64,000 bases of DNA from assembly GCA_025350105.1 (NCBI GenBank), contig JANXYJ010000106.1:1-64000 (forward strand), read 5' to 3'. Of this stretch, positions 29,348 through 39,319 are shown one piece after another (position 1 is the first letter of the stretch; every line of letters begins with the position of its first letter). The translations under genes and the position numbers were made by a program. This DNA comes from Terriglobia bacterium (GTDB lineage Bacteria; Acidobacteriota; Terriglobia; Bryobacterales; Bryobacteraceae). Below the pieces are notes generated by a model. It saw nothing but the letters and a program-made list of their open reading frames with translations. It searched no databases and had not been told where the DNA came from.

Positions 29348-30086
29348 ATGTTTTCCCGTTCTTCTTCCTTCCTCGTTTTTTCCGGGGCGTTTTTATTGGC
29401 CGCCGGAACGCTTCTGGCGCAGCCGGCCGATTCCCAGCCTGCTTTCCAAATCCAGCGCGCCGAAATGGCGATTCCCTTTGGCACCGTGGCTGGCCGCTTA
29501 CTCACGGTCAATGAATATTTGGTTTTTATTGACGATGAAAAGCCGGAAGCGTCGTTCGCGGTAGCCCGGCGTGGCGTAAAGAATCTTTCCTCCGACGGTG
29601 CGATGGTCACGCTGGAGACGGCCCGCGCCGGTAAAAGACCGAACGGGGTCGCGCAGCAGCGTGAACTTCCGTGTCATGGACGAGAAGCAAGCCGCAATGT
29701 TGGCGACTTGGATGCACAGTGGTCCGCTGATGACGGAGGCGACGCCGCCTGCCGCGGCTTCCGCATCTGCCTCGGCAGGCGCCAAGCCAGCCACTGATGG
29801 AACCCTCACTTATCAAGTGCGCCACGATCACCGCATCGGCGGCTGCGACGGGCGTTTGATTGTCGAAATGGACCGCGTCTCGTTTGAGTCCATCACCAAC
29901 GTAAATCATTCGCGGCAATGGGGCTTGAAGGACATTAAAGAACTGAAGCGCAGCAACCCCTACGGTATTGAAGTGGTTCCGTTTTCCGGCGAAACCTACA
30001 ACCTGGGTATTCAAGGCCGCGGCATGAGCAACGACGAATACAAAGCGCTGGTGGACCGCATTACGGCGGCACGGCTGAAGAACTGA
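29348..30086 (+). pseudogene. Secreted hypothetical protein interrupted by an apparent +1 frameshift at A4 (29633-29636)
   Basis: Frame 1: MFSRSSSFLVFSGAFLLAAGTLLAQ...MVTLETARAGK; continues in frame +1: DRTGSRSSVNFRVMDEKQAAML...ITAARLKN. Removing one A from AAAA fuses them. Confidence 0.65.
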
Positions 30087-30094
30087 AGCGCATT

Positions 30095-30132
30095 AAAAAA
30101 GCGCGCGCTCTCCGCAACGGGAGTGCGCGCGC
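30095..30132 (-). terminator. Intrinsic terminator for the 30182-31129 gene (- strand)
   Basis: - strand: GCGCGCGC-A-CTCCC..GGAG-A-GCGCGCGC followed by TTTTTT. Confidence 0.85.
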
Positions 30133-30181
30133 AAGTTAACGGAACGTAACTTCTTACTTCAAACCACAATTCAACCCGCGC

Positions 30182-31129
30182 CTAGCGGCGGGCCAGCTTC
30201 ACTTTCGGAGTCGAAAGATATCCGGTCACGCGGTCCTTGCTTACCTGGTTCACCACGATTTCATAAGGCTGCACGTTGCCGGCCGTGTAGAACTGTACCG
30301 GCTCATTGATGGTCTTGTCCTTCTTTTCGACGCGCTGGTCGTCGGCCATCACGTCCATGGTGAAGCGGTTGCGTTTGACGTCGGACTTCTTCAGGTTCAG
30401 CGTCACATCGCCGATCTTACGCGGACCCTGATTTTTCGCGATGTCGAACTCCATGTAGTTGCGTTCGCCCAGTGCACGCAATGCGTCTAGGTCCTTTGAG
30501 TTGGTGGCGATCAGTCCGCTCATCACACCCATGTCGCCCATTGCCCGCCTCAGGTCCAGGCCGGTCTTGGTTAGTTCTGCTTGCGTCGCGGCCACGTTGG
30601 CTTTCACTTCTTCCACGTTGGTCTTCACCGTGTTGACGTTGCCGGAGACCTCAGTGAACTTGGAGTCCGTGTTGTCCTTGATCTTGCTCAGCTCACCGGC
30701 CACCTGTAGCTGCTGCTGCTCGGTTTGTGAGGCCAATTTCGCGTCCAGATCCTGCACCTGTTTTTGCGCGTCGGTCCGCGCACGGCGCACGGCAATTGCG
30801 GCGGACACGTTGGCGCTCTGCACATCCTTCTTCACCTGTTCCGCCATCACATCCAAACGCTGCTTGTCTTGTTCGAGCAACGTCGCCGTGGTTTCATTCA
30901 ATTTGGAGATCTGCGCCTGAGTTCCGCTTTCGGTGCGGGCCAGGTCCTCATTCAGGTGGTTGGAGCGCACCAGCAAATAGCCGTTGCCCGCGAGTGCGAT
31001 CACCAAGCCCGCGGCCAGCACACCAATGGCTGTGTTGCGGGTGGCGTGATTCGGGGAAAGATTGTTCGCCGGTCCGTTTGTGCTCCCGTTGGAAGGGCCG
31101 AAGTTGGAATCATTATTTAACGTTTGCAT
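30182..31129 (-). CDS. Membrane-anchored coiled-coil hypothetical protein
   Basis: N-terminal TM GVLAAGLVIALAGNGYLLV followed by a long heptad-rich region and a C-terminal globular domain. Confidence 0.75.
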   Translation of the reverse strand: MQTLNNDSNFGPSNGSTNGPANNLSPNHATRNTAIGVLAAGLVIALAGNGYLLVRSNHLNEDLARTESGTQAQISKLNETTATLLEQDKQRLDVMAEQVKKDVQSANVSAAIAVRRARTDAQKQVQDLDAKLASQTEQQQLQVAGELSKIKDNTDSKFTEVSGNVNTVKTNVEEVKANVAATQAELTKTGLDLRRAMGDMGVMSGLIATNSKDLDALRALGERNYMEFDIAKNQGPRKIGDVTLNLKKSDVKRNRFTMDVMADDQRVEKKDKTINEPVQFYTAGNVQPYEIVVNQVSKDRVTGYLSTPKVKLARR

Positions 31130-31329
31130 TTGTTTAAACTCCTTCATTCTGCTGGTTGGTTCTAACCTCATTGCAGCCGTTTTTCGGCTGCGCCAGACTT
31201 TACGGGAAGAAGATATGCAACCGTCGTGCCAATCGCCAGAAAAGGGGAAATTACAAGCCGTTTCTTGTGCTTCCGAAACCGTTGTCCTACAAAAATCACT
31301 TCTTGGGAGACCGCTGTTCGTGGAAAATG

Positions 31330-32130
31330 TTACGCCGCTTCGGCAACCAGCTCGGCAACAATGACCCCAGCACCACCCAGTTCCACCGTGATCGGCACGC
31401 TAAGGGGAGTTTCGACCACGCCCGCGTAAGAGCCAGTGGTGACGATTTGCCCGGCTTTCAATCCCAGTCCACGCTGATTCAAAAAGTGCACCAACCATGA
31501 AAACGACTTCATCGGGTGGCCGCTGGGGTGCGGTGAGGTCTTGTCGTAGAGAGTTTGTGTTGGTGAAGTAATCCTCACCGGCAACACATCTAAAGGCAGA
31601 TTGAAAACATTCGGAATCACGGGGCCAATCAACAGCCCTACGTTGTTGTATGAATCGGCCAGCAGGTCGATCGGTGACGCTGCAGACGCATCCGCATAAC
31701 GAGTGCCCAGCAGTTCTAAAACCATGTGGGCCTGACCAATGGCACCGCGGATTTCATCGTCATTATAGGGTGTGGCCCGCGGCGGCAAATCCTGGGCCAC
31801 GACGAACGCAATTTCCGGTTCGATCTTGGCTCTTGACGCAGCGCCTTTCGGCGCGGGAACTGAATAGGGTGATGTTCGTGATATGGCCGATGCTGGAATG
31901 GACGCGAACACCAGTGGGCCATTGGGCTTGGGAACGCCGCACTTCCAGCCGTCCGTTGCACCGCCACCGATGGGCAGACCCATCAACTCCATCACTCGCT
32001 GTTGAACCGCGATGGCCGATTCGCGATCCGTTGGCCGGCAGGCTTCGGGAATCAGCGTGCCGGGAATTTTGGTCTTTCGCACTTGAAACAAATGCTGGGC
32101 TGCTTGTTCGATCTGATCCAGGTTTAGCAT
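31330..32130 (-). CDS. 2-keto-4-pentenoate hydratase/fumarylacetoacetate hydrolase family protein
   Basis: KIEPEIAFVVAQDLPPRATPYNDDEI; LVHFLNQRGLGLKAGQIVTTGSYAGVV. Confidence 0.82.
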   Translation of the reverse strand: MLNLDQIEQAAQHLFQVRKTKIPGTLIPEACRPTDRESAIAVQQRVMELMGLPIGGGATDGWKCGVPKPNGPLVFASIPASAISRTSPYSVPAPKGAASRAKIEPEIAFVVAQDLPPRATPYNDDEIRGAIGQAHMVLELLGTRYADASAASPIDLLADSYNNVGLLIGPVIPNVFNLPLDVLPVRITSPTQTLYDKTSPHPSGHPMKSFSWLVHFLNQRGLGLKAGQIVTTGSYAGVVETPLSVPITVELGGAGVIVAELVAEAA

Positions 32131-32132
32131 GA

Positions 32133-33149
32133 CTAGTGCTTTTCGAGGTGCCCGCCAAACTGATAGCGCATGGCAGAAAGAATCTTGCCTTCGAAATCCG
32201 CTTCGCCGCGCGAGGTGAAGCGTTGATACAGAGCCGCGCTGAGCACCGGGGTTGGGGTGGCCTGATCGATAGCCGCTAAAATAGTCCAGCGGCCTTCGCC
32301 GGAATCAGAAACACGTCCTGAAAATTCCTTTAGTTCGGGGCTCTGCGTCAACGCGGCGGCGGTCAGGTCCAAAAGCCAGGAGGCCACTACGCTGCCGCGC
32401 CGCCACACTTCGGTGATGTCGGCCAGGTTGAAATCATATTGATAATGTTCCGGGTTGCGCAGAGGTGTGGTTTCGGCATCCACGGCGTGATCGCCTTTAC
32501 CGACGTTGGCGTGGCGCAGAATGTTCAGGCCTTCGGCATACGCCGCCATCAAGCCGTATTCGATTCCGTTGTGAACCATTTTGACGAAATGCCCGGCGCC
32601 GCAGGGGCCGCAGTGCAGGTAGCCATCTTCCGACGTTCCTGCGGGCGTGACTTTCTCGCGTCCTGGCGTCCGTCCAATTTCGCCGCGGCCGGGAGCCAGC
32701 GTGCGGAAGATAGGATCCAGCCGCGCGACGATTTCTTTTTCGCCGCCGATCATCTGGCAATAGCCGCGTTCCAAACCCCACACCCCGCCGCTGGTGCCGA
32801 CGTCGGCGTAGTGAATGCCCTTCGCCAGCAGTTCCTTGGCGCGGCGGATGTCGTCGATGTAATAAGAGTTGCCGCCGTCAATCAAGGTGTCGCCCGGACT
32901 AAGCAGCGGAACCAGCTTGCCGATCATGCTGTCGACGGCGGCGGCCGGCACCATCATCCAGATGGCCCTGGGCGCCGCCAGCTTGGCCACAAAGTCTTCC
33001 AAAGAGGTTGCGCCGGTGGCGCCCTCCTTCGCGATCTGCTCCACCGCCGGAGCGTTCAGATCGAAAGCCACGCAGGTTTGCCCGCCGCGCATCAGACGGC
33101 GCGCCATGTTCGCGCCCATCCGCCCCAAGCCAATCATTCCTATTTGCAT
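32133..33149 (-). CDS. gnd: 6-phosphogluconate dehydrogenase (decarboxylating)
   Basis: [76 protein letters not shown]. Confidence 0.93.
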   Translation of the reverse strand: MQIGMIGLGRMGANMARRLMRGGQTCVAFDLNAPAVEQIAKEGATGATSLEDFVAKLAAPRAIWMMVPAAAVDSMIGKLVPLLSPGDTLIDGGNSYYIDDIRRAKELLAKGIHYADVGTSGGVWGLERGYCQMIGGEKEIVARLDPIFRTLAPGRGEIGRTPGREKVTPAGTSEDGYLHCGPCGAGHFVKMVHNGIEYGLMAAYAEGLNILRHANVGKGDHAVDAETTPLRNPEHYQYDFNLADITEVWRRGSVVASWLLDLTAAALTQSPELKEFSGRVSDSGEGRWTILAAIDQATPTPVLSAALYQRFTSRGEADFEGKILSAMRYQFGGHLEKH

Positions 33150-33267
33150 TTGACTTTAATGGTAACAACTCAGCACAGTTCAGTTACTCAGGAATGCTCT
33201 GATCGCTGCGCAAGATCCGTGCAAGCTGTATAGTATGTCTCTAGGGTTTTCAGTAAGGAGAAAATGA

Positions 33268-34404
33268 ATGAAACTTCGATTGCTTGATTTGCGACGCGCC
33301 GCCTTCGCTCTGATGTTCGCCAGCGCGGTGTTCGGCCAGGGCGTCCCGGAGCAATTCGTCATCAGCGGAAAAACGGCGGAGAAAATTCAGGACTTCACCA
33401 CCATCAATCTGGCGACGGCGGAGCGCATCGCCGAAGTCTGCGAAAAAGCCGCCGTGGCGCAGGGCGTGCAGATCAGTATCATGGTGCTGGATAACGATGG
33501 CAACCACGTTTATATGGATCGCATGGACGGGCAAGGTTACTTGAACATCATCACGGCGGATATGAAAGCGCGGACGGCGTTGATGATGCGCGCGCCCAGC
33601 AAGACGGTGATGAATCGGGTGACGCAGGACCCGACGGCAGAGTTGCAGTTGATGCAATTGGGCGAGTTCGCGAATTCCGGAGGTCTGCCGATGGTGGTGA
33701 ACAAGCAGATGATTGGCGCGGTGGGCGTGGGCGGATCGACGCCGAAGCTGCCGGTTTGGAGCGACGAAATTTGCGCGCACAAGGCGCTGACGGAAGTGAT
33801 CGGGACCGGTGTGGCGCCGTTGGTGGAAGACTTGCCGGCGCGGGCGAATCCGAATCCAGGCACAAATCCGGTGCCGCGCTTCGCGACAGCAACGCCGCCG
33901 AAAACAACGTTATCGCCCGAATATGTTGTGGGCGGAAAAGGCGCCGCGAATGTCTTTGACGGTAACCAGATTTCCTTGGCGTCAGCCAAGAAGATTGCAC
34001 GTGTCTGCCGCGATTGGGCGGCGGCGAAGGGCGGAACGATGTCGCTGTACATCATCGATAACGCGGGCGAGTTCGTGCACATGGAGCGCATGGACGGCCA
34101 GGTGTTCAACAACATTCGCACGGCGATGTTGAAGGCGCAGACTTCGTTGAAGACCCGCCAGCCAACTTCAATCAACAACGCACAGTTGAAGAATAATCCA
34201 GCCGGCATTGCGCGCTCGGCTACCTTCTTTAATCTATTTACGAACGCGGGCGGAATCCCGATTGTCGTTGACGGACAGATGATTGGCGCAATTGGTGTTG
34301 GTGGCGGCGCGGGCGGCGGCGATGAAAATTGCGCGATTGAAGGGCTGAAGGCGGCGTTTGGAGAGCACGTGACGTTGCCGGTTTATCCGGCGGCGGCGAA
34401 TTAA
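33268..34404 (+). CDS. Secreted tandem GlcG/HbpS (DUF336) heme-binding-like protein
   Basis: Signal peptide and two homologous halves, each with VCxxAAxxxG..LDNDGxxVxMxRMDGQ and NxGGxPxVVxxQMIGAxGVGG. Confidence 0.85.
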   Translation: MKLRLLDLRRAAFALMFASAVFGQGVPEQFVISGKTAEKIQDFTTINLATAERIAEVCEKAAVAQGVQISIMVLDNDGNHVYMDRMDGQGYLNIITADMKARTALMMRAPSKTVMNRVTQDPTAELQLMQLGEFANSGGLPMVVNKQMIGAVGVGGSTPKLPVWSDEICAHKALTEVIGTGVAPLVEDLPARANPNPGTNPVPRFATATPPKTTLSPEYVVGGKGAANVFDGNQISLASAKKIARVCRDWAAAKGGTMSLYIIDNAGEFVHMERMDGQVFNNIRTAMLKAQTSLKTRQPTSINNAQLKNNPAGIARSATFFNLFTNAGGIPIVVDGQMIGAIGVGGGAGGGDENCAIEGLKAAFGEHVTLPVYPAAAN

Positions 34405-34631
34405 CGCGGGCTTGCGCCGGTTCAGAATTTGTGCAAAAACGCGAGCACTGTTTGCGATTAGCCGTCAGAAATCAGCGCAATACACTCAAATTTCGCCAAA
34501 ACGGCGAATCGGAGCACAGCTTCCGATAGGAAGGGTGCGGAAAAAACGAACATCGCGTCTGGCGGCGCGCTAGGCCCCGCCAAATGGAAAATGTTTTAGA
34601 AAACGCAGGTCACAACCAGAGCCGGTGCTAC

Positions 34632-35441
34632 TCATTCCTCCGGGGCAAAGGCAACGATGGTGATGCCTGCGGCGTTGGCTTGCTTGAGTAGTTCTTCACG
34701 ATCGAGTAAAAGAGTTCTGGTGGCGTCCATTCCTAGCGCCGTTGTGTTGGTCTCTCGCATGACCGTAATCGTTTGCGGACCGATCACGGGAACGTCGTAA
34801 AGCATGTGCTTGCGGCGGCGGGAACCTTTGACCAGCCGTAGCGGCTTCTTTTCAACGAATGACGCCGCGCGGCGCAGCATGGCGTCGGTTCCCTCCATGG
34901 CTTCCACGGCGACGCAAGCCCGTTCGGCAATCGCCACGCTTTGGCCGATATCGTGGGTCGACAAAGCTGCGGCGATTTTGCGGCCATAGTGGATGTCCCG
35001 CGATTCGGCTTCATCGGGCTGGCGTTTGGTGAGCACGCCCACCGGCGCAAGCAGGTCCTTCAATAACAGTGTGGAGTCCAGCAGTTGGATGCCTTCGTCA
35101 TTTAGCACGCGCGTGACGGCGCCGATGAGGCCTTCGGTGTTCTTGGTGTCGATAGACGCAAGCAGCTTTACCAAGCGCCAGTCAGGCACAATCGAGGAAA
35201 AGATTTTGGCGTGCTTTACCTGTCCGCACATCATCACCTGGGTGATTCCTTCTTTGTGGCAAATGTCGATGAGCTTACTGAGCGCGCCCAAGGAAATCCA
35301 GTGGGTGCGGGCAAGTTTTTCGACTTCTTGTGAAGCTTCCTCCTTGATGGCGATGGCCACGACGTCGATGCCGGCTGTGCGCGCGGCTTCAAGAGCGAGG
35401 ATGGGGAAGCGGCCGTTGCCGGCGATGAGACCGATGGGCAT
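34632..35441 (-). CDS. lpxI: UDP-2,3-diacylglucosamine pyrophosphatase LpxI
   Basis: MPIGLIAGNGRFPILALEAARTAGIDVVAIAIKEEA; ICHKEGITQVMMCGQVKHAKIF; DVPVIGPQTI (LpxI/DUF1009). Confidence 0.9.
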   Translation of the reverse strand: MPIGLIAGNGRFPILALEAARTAGIDVVAIAIKEEASQEVEKLARTHWISLGALSKLIDICHKEGITQVMMCGQVKHAKIFSSIVPDWRLVKLLASIDTKNTEGLIGAVTRVLNDEGIQLLDSTLLLKDLLAPVGVLTKRQPDEAESRDIHYGRKIAAALSTHDIGQSVAIAERACVAVEAMEGTDAMLRRAASFVEKKPLRLVKGSRRRKHMLYDVPVIGPQTITVMRETNTTALGMDATRTLLLDREELLKQANAAGITIVAFAPEE

Positions 35442-35451
35442 GGGTTTTTCT

Positions 35452-35475
35452 TCTCCGGTCTGGCGACCGGAGCTA
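35452..35475. repeat. 24-bp palindromic element, copy A (tctccggtctggcgaccggagcta)
   Basis: CTCCGGTC-TGGC-GACCGGAG hairpin; exact reverse complement at 52675-52698. Confidence 0.95.
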
Positions 35476-35487
35476 TCAGGTTCGCAC

Positions 35488-36261
35488 TTACTTCACAAAA
35501 CCGCGCGTGGATTCGGCCATAAATTGCAAAAGCTCCGTGATCTCCGGTGACGTTTCGACTTCTTCGGTGATGCGTTCCACCGCCTGCGACGTATTCAGCC
35601 CCGCGCGGGTTAATAATCGAAAAGCTTTGTGTAGTGCGTCAATCGATTCGGCGGAATAGCCGCGGCGTTCCAGGCCAGTTTTGTTGGCTCCGAAGATACG
35701 GGCTTCGCGTTCGGTTACCGTCGTCGAAAACGGCAGCACGTCCTGCGTGATCACGCTGAACCCGCCGACGATGCAGTGGCGTCCGATGCGGCAGAACTGA
35801 TGCACGGCGCTGCCGGCGCTGACCACGGCCCAATCACCGACGATGACATGACCGCCCAGCGTCGCCCCGTGGCCCAACACAATGTGGCTGGCCATGTGCG
35901 TATCGTGCGCCACGTGTGTGTAGGCCATCAGTAAATTGTCGTCACCAATGGAAGTGAGCATACCGCCGCCCTGTGTCCCGCGATGAATCGTCACGAATTC
36001 GCGAATCTTGTTGCGATGGCCGATTTTCGTTGCAGAGCGTTCGCCGTGATACTTCAAATCCTGCGGCGCCAGGCCGACAGTGGAGTATGGAAAGAAAATG
36101 TTATCGTCGCCGATTTCGAGCGGACCTTCCATTACGACGCTAGCTTTAATTTGCGTACGTGCGCCGATAGAGACATCCGCGCCGATCACAACATAGGGAC
36201 CGATGTCGGCGGTGGCGGCGATCTGGGCGGAGGGGTCGACGATGGCAGTCGGGTGAATCAT
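35488..36261 (-). CDS. lpxA: Acyl-ACP--UDP-N-acetylglucosamine O-acyltransferase
   Basis: Hexapeptide repeats; MIHPTAIVDPSAQIAATADIGPYVVIGADVSIG; YTHVAHDTHMASHIVLGHGATLGGHV. Confidence 0.95.
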   Translation of the reverse strand: MIHPTAIVDPSAQIAATADIGPYVVIGADVSIGARTQIKASVVMEGPLEIGDDNIFFPYSTVGLAPQDLKYHGERSATKIGHRNKIREFVTIHRGTQGGGMLTSIGDDNLLMAYTHVAHDTHMASHIVLGHGATLGGHVIVGDWAVVSAGSAVHQFCRIGRHCIVGGFSVITQDVLPFSTTVTEREARIFGANKTGLERRGYSAESIDALHKAFRLLTRAGLNTSQAVERITEEVETSPEITELLQFMAESTRGFVK

Positions 36262-36269
36262 GTGTAGGT

Positions 36270-36314
36270 TCGGCTCCCTGCGGTCGCTTGTGTATGTCGG
36301 CTCCCTGCGGTCGC
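36270..36314. repeat. 18-bp direct repeat x2, 27-bp period (tcggctccctgcggtcgc)
   Basis: Copies at 36270-36287 and 36297-36314 between lpxA and fabZ. Confidence 0.95.
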
Positions 36315-36327
36315 CTATTTTTTCCGC

Positions 36328-36807
36328 TTACTTGCCATCACGATTCGGTTCACGATCGGCCAGCACGCATAGCATTTCGGCTTGCGCCACCACTTCTCCG
36401 TTCACCGTCGCGGTGCCGGACATTTTGGCCAGCGACGCTTTCTTTTTCAGCAGGATCATTTCGATACGCAACTGATCGCCGGGGCGGACGGGTTTGCGGA
36501 ATTTCGCGCCGTCGACGCCGGCCAACAGGACCAGTTTGCTGGCGCGATCCTCAATTTGACTGAGCACCAGAACACCGGCCACCTGCGCCATGGCTTCGAT
36601 GATCATCACGCCGGGCATGACGGGGAAGTCGGGGAAATGGCCAACAAAAAAGGGCTCGTTGACGGTGACGTTCTTGATGCCAACCACGCGATCAGCCTGC
36701 ATTTCTAAAATACGATCCACGAGAAGAAACGGATAGCGGTGCGGGAGGATCTTGCGGATAGCATCGATATCCATGGTAACGGGGTCTAAAGATACGGGCG
36801 CTGACAT
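36328..36807 (-). CDS. fabZ: 3-hydroxyacyl-ACP dehydratase FabZ
   Basis: [50 protein letters not shown]. Confidence 0.95.
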   Translation of the reverse strand: MSAPVSLDPVTMDIDAIRKILPHRYPFLLVDRILEMQADRVVGIKNVTVNEPFFVGHFPDFPVMPGVMIIEAMAQVAGVLVLSQIEDRASKLVLLAGVDGAKFRKPVRPGDQLRIEMILLKKKASLAKMSGTATVNGEVVAQAEMLCVLADREPNRDGK

Positions 36808-36896
36808 GAAACGGCCAGTATAACAGGAGGGGCGCGCACCCTGCTGTTGTTGCACGGGATGAAGGCGCGCCCGGTTGATTCATCCGGCTGGCTTAC

Positions 36897-38360
36897 TTAG
36901 AAGCGGAACATGGCTTCCAGATATCCAAATTCGCCGTTCTTTCCAAGCGGGTAAATCTGTTTCATGGCGGCCAGGCCCTGCGCGTAGCCAATGTAACCGG
37001 TAAGTGTGAGTTGGCGGAGCATGCGGTACTCGACGCTGGTGTCATAGAGGTTGGCGAGCGATCGGCGGCCGGCAGTGGCGCGGCCGTTGTAGCCAAAGGT
37101 CCAAGGTTGATATACACCGCCGCCGCTGTACCACAGGTCGTTGGCATTGCTCAGGCGCAGCGCATGGAATTCGCTGGATACTGTGATTTTTGCGTGCGGA
37201 CGCAGAACCAGGTCGCCGTAGCGATCTTGCGTATTCATCATGTTGAAGAATGGGAAGCGGGCATAGGGGCGCGGCGTGGGCAGCACCTGGAAGAACGTGC
37301 CGTGGCGGCCGTCGTTCGGATTGCCGTCGCCGGAGCCGATGGTATAGCCGCCGCGCAGCCAAGGTTTGAGCTTGGGCAAGATTTTGGGTTGAAAGCCGCC
37401 TTCAAAATCCAGCGCGTAGGCCAGTTGTTTTTGCGTGCCCCAACGTCCAGTTTGCACGGCGGCCCAACCCAGCGCATCAAAGGTGCCAGCGTGCGTGGTG
37501 AGGACGTGAGCGCTATGCGCGCCGAAAGTTTGCACGTGAATGTTTTCGGTATCGCCCTTGCGAGTGGCCAGCGGGCGGTCGTCGGTTTTCAGGATGTGGC
37601 GGAAATCGTCGTAATCGATGACGAAGAAACGCGTGTCGGCGGCGTGATTGCCTTTGCCCCAATCATGGGTGAAAGACGCGTAGCCAAACGCTGCCCGATT
37701 CCAACCCCAACCGTCAGTTTGAAATACGCCACGGGTGGGTGTGGCGGCGATGAAGGTGAAGTCGCTGCCCGGCTTGGAGTAGGTATAGTGAAGGCCATCG
37801 AAGCTGCGGCCAACGTCGGAAAAGCCAAAGGTGCCAATCAGGCGTTGGGCGACGTGGTCGCGCTTGACGGCGGCGAGGGTGGCGTTCTTGGGCGCCAGTT
37901 CGGTGCCATCGTTAAATTCGAAGCGGCCCACTTGCAGCGTGTTGGCTTCGCTGGCGCCCAGGCCTTTGAAGCGGGCGTAAAGTTGTTTGGCGAAGACCAT
38001 GCCGGTGTATTGGCTATTGCCGTTGGCCGTGTAATCGTTGGAGCCCAAACCTAACGCGCCTTGCGGCGCGGGCGCGGTGGCGTTGTTGGGCAGGCCAAGC
38101 AAAAAGGGCGCGGCGAGCTCCGCATCCCAATCCCAACCCTTGCGCTTTTCCGCAAAGTTCACGCGCAACAGGTTGCCCGAATATCCGTAGGTATTGTCGC
38201 CGGTGGATGGCTGAAACCAATCCCAGGCATAGGCGCGGGCGCGCAAGGTGCCAGTGACCACCACGTCGCCAATTTTCATCGGCTGCGGTGCGGGCGCGGT
38301 TTGCCCCTGAGCAAAGACGGCCGCCGCACTGCCGAGCAAAACGAAGCTGAAGTATTTCAT
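36897..38360 (-). CDS. Alginate-export-type outer membrane porin
   Basis: Signal peptide; RARAYAWDWFQ; beta-barrel pattern with C-terminal aromatic FRF; last gene of the nitrate locus. Confidence 0.72.
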   Translation of the reverse strand: MKYFSFVLLGSAAAVFAQGQTAPAPQPMKIGDVVVTGTLRARAYAWDWFQPSTGDNTYGYSGNLLRVNFAEKRKGWDWDAELAAPFLLGLPNNATAPAPQGALGLGSNDYTANGNSQYTGMVFAKQLYARFKGLGASEANTLQVGRFEFNDGTELAPKNATLAAVKRDHVAQRLIGTFGFSDVGRSFDGLHYTYSKPGSDFTFIAATPTRGVFQTDGWGWNRAAFGYASFTHDWGKGNHAADTRFFVIDYDDFRHILKTDDRPLATRKGDTENIHVQTFGAHSAHVLTTHAGTFDALGWAAVQTGRWGTQKQLAYALDFEGGFQPKILPKLKPWLRGGYTIGSGDGNPNDGRHGTFFQVLPTPRPYARFPFFNMMNTQDRYGDLVLRPHAKITVSSEFHALRLSNANDLWYSGGGVYQPWTFGYNGRATAGRRSLANLYDTSVEYRMLRQLTLTGYIGYAQGLAAMKQIYPLGKNGEFGYLEAMFRF

Positions 38361-38464
38361 GTAAATCCCCCTTTTACGATTTGTGTTTGGTTTCGCGGTT
38401 CACTTGAATGGCGGCGCGGCCTGAGAACCAAATCTTGCACCAGCAACGGAGCTAGGCGACTGAG

Positions 38465-39313
38465 CTATACAACGACAGCCGAAGACTTTTTATTCGAGTG
38501 GCCGGCGTGGCCGCCACTGGAGAATTGTTTGCTGTGATGCTCCAAAAATTGCAGCACTTCGCGGCGCAGCCGGAAATAATCCGGATGATCCAGGCTGCCT
38601 TCGGCCGAACGCGGCCGTGGCAAAGTGATTTCCAGTTCCAATCCCACGCGCGATTCCGGACCGTCGGTCATCAGAATGATGCGATCGGAAAGATACAGCG
38701 CTTCGTCCACATCGTGGGTGACCATCAACACGGTCTTGCGGTCCTGCTCCCATAGATCGAGAAGCAGGTCCTGCAACTCACGCCGGGTGATGGAATCGAG
38801 CGCGCCGAAGGGTTCGTCCAGCAACAGAAAGCGCGGCTCCAGCGAAAACGCGCGGGCAATGGCCACGCGTTGTTGGGTACCTTGCGAAAGTTCGGTGGGC
38901 CTTTGGTTCGCGTATTCCGTGAGCCCGACCATATCCAGATATTTCGACGCCATGGCCTTTTGTTCACGATGGCCAAGGGCTGGGTGGGCCTGGGAAACGG
39001 CCAGTAGAACATTATCAAGCGCCGTCATCCAAGGCAATAAAGACGGGGTCTGGAACACCAGCGCCCGCTCCAGGCCCGGACCTTCAATCTCTTTGCCATC
39101 GACGATCACGCCACCTTCGCTGGCGCTGGAAAGTCCGGCGACGATGGCCAACACGGTGGATTTCCCGCAGCCGGAATGCCCCAACAGCGAAACAAATTCG
39201 CCGGGTTGAATCAGCGCGCGGAAGTCCTTCACGGCCACGTGCGGGCCAGAGGGCGTGGGAAACACTTTGGTGAGTGAGGTAATTTCTAGCGGACGCTGGG
39301 TTGTCATTGTCAT
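38465..39313 (-). CDS. Nitrate/sulfonate-type ABC transporter ATP-binding protein (NrtD/NrtC-like)
   Basis: LLGHSGCGKSTVLAIVAGL, LSQGTQQRVAIARAF, LLLDEPFGALDS. Confidence 0.9.
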   Translation of the reverse strand: MTMTTQRPLEITSLTKVFPTPSGPHVAVKDFRALIQPGEFVSLLGHSGCGKSTVLAIVAGLSSASEGGVIVDGKEIEGPGLERALVFQTPSLLPWMTALDNVLLAVSQAHPALGHREQKAMASKYLDMVGLTEYANQRPTELSQGTQQRVAIARAFSLEPRFLLLDEPFGALDSITRRELQDLLLDLWEQDRKTVLMVTHDVDEALYLSDRIILMTDGPESRVGLELEITLPRPRSAEGSLDHPDYFRLRREVLQFLEHHSKQFSSGGHAGHSNKKSSAVVV

Positions 39314-39319
39314 GCTTCG

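Noticed and set aside
34405-34631. Possible ncRNA in the 227-bp gap between the GlcG and lpxI genes
   Set aside because: Convergent 3' region with no strong hairpin plus T-tract or promoter seen by eye; would need RNA-seq.
37011-38054. 347-aa + strand ORF opposite the porin gene
   Set aside because: Antisense shadow ORF with no recognisable motifs.
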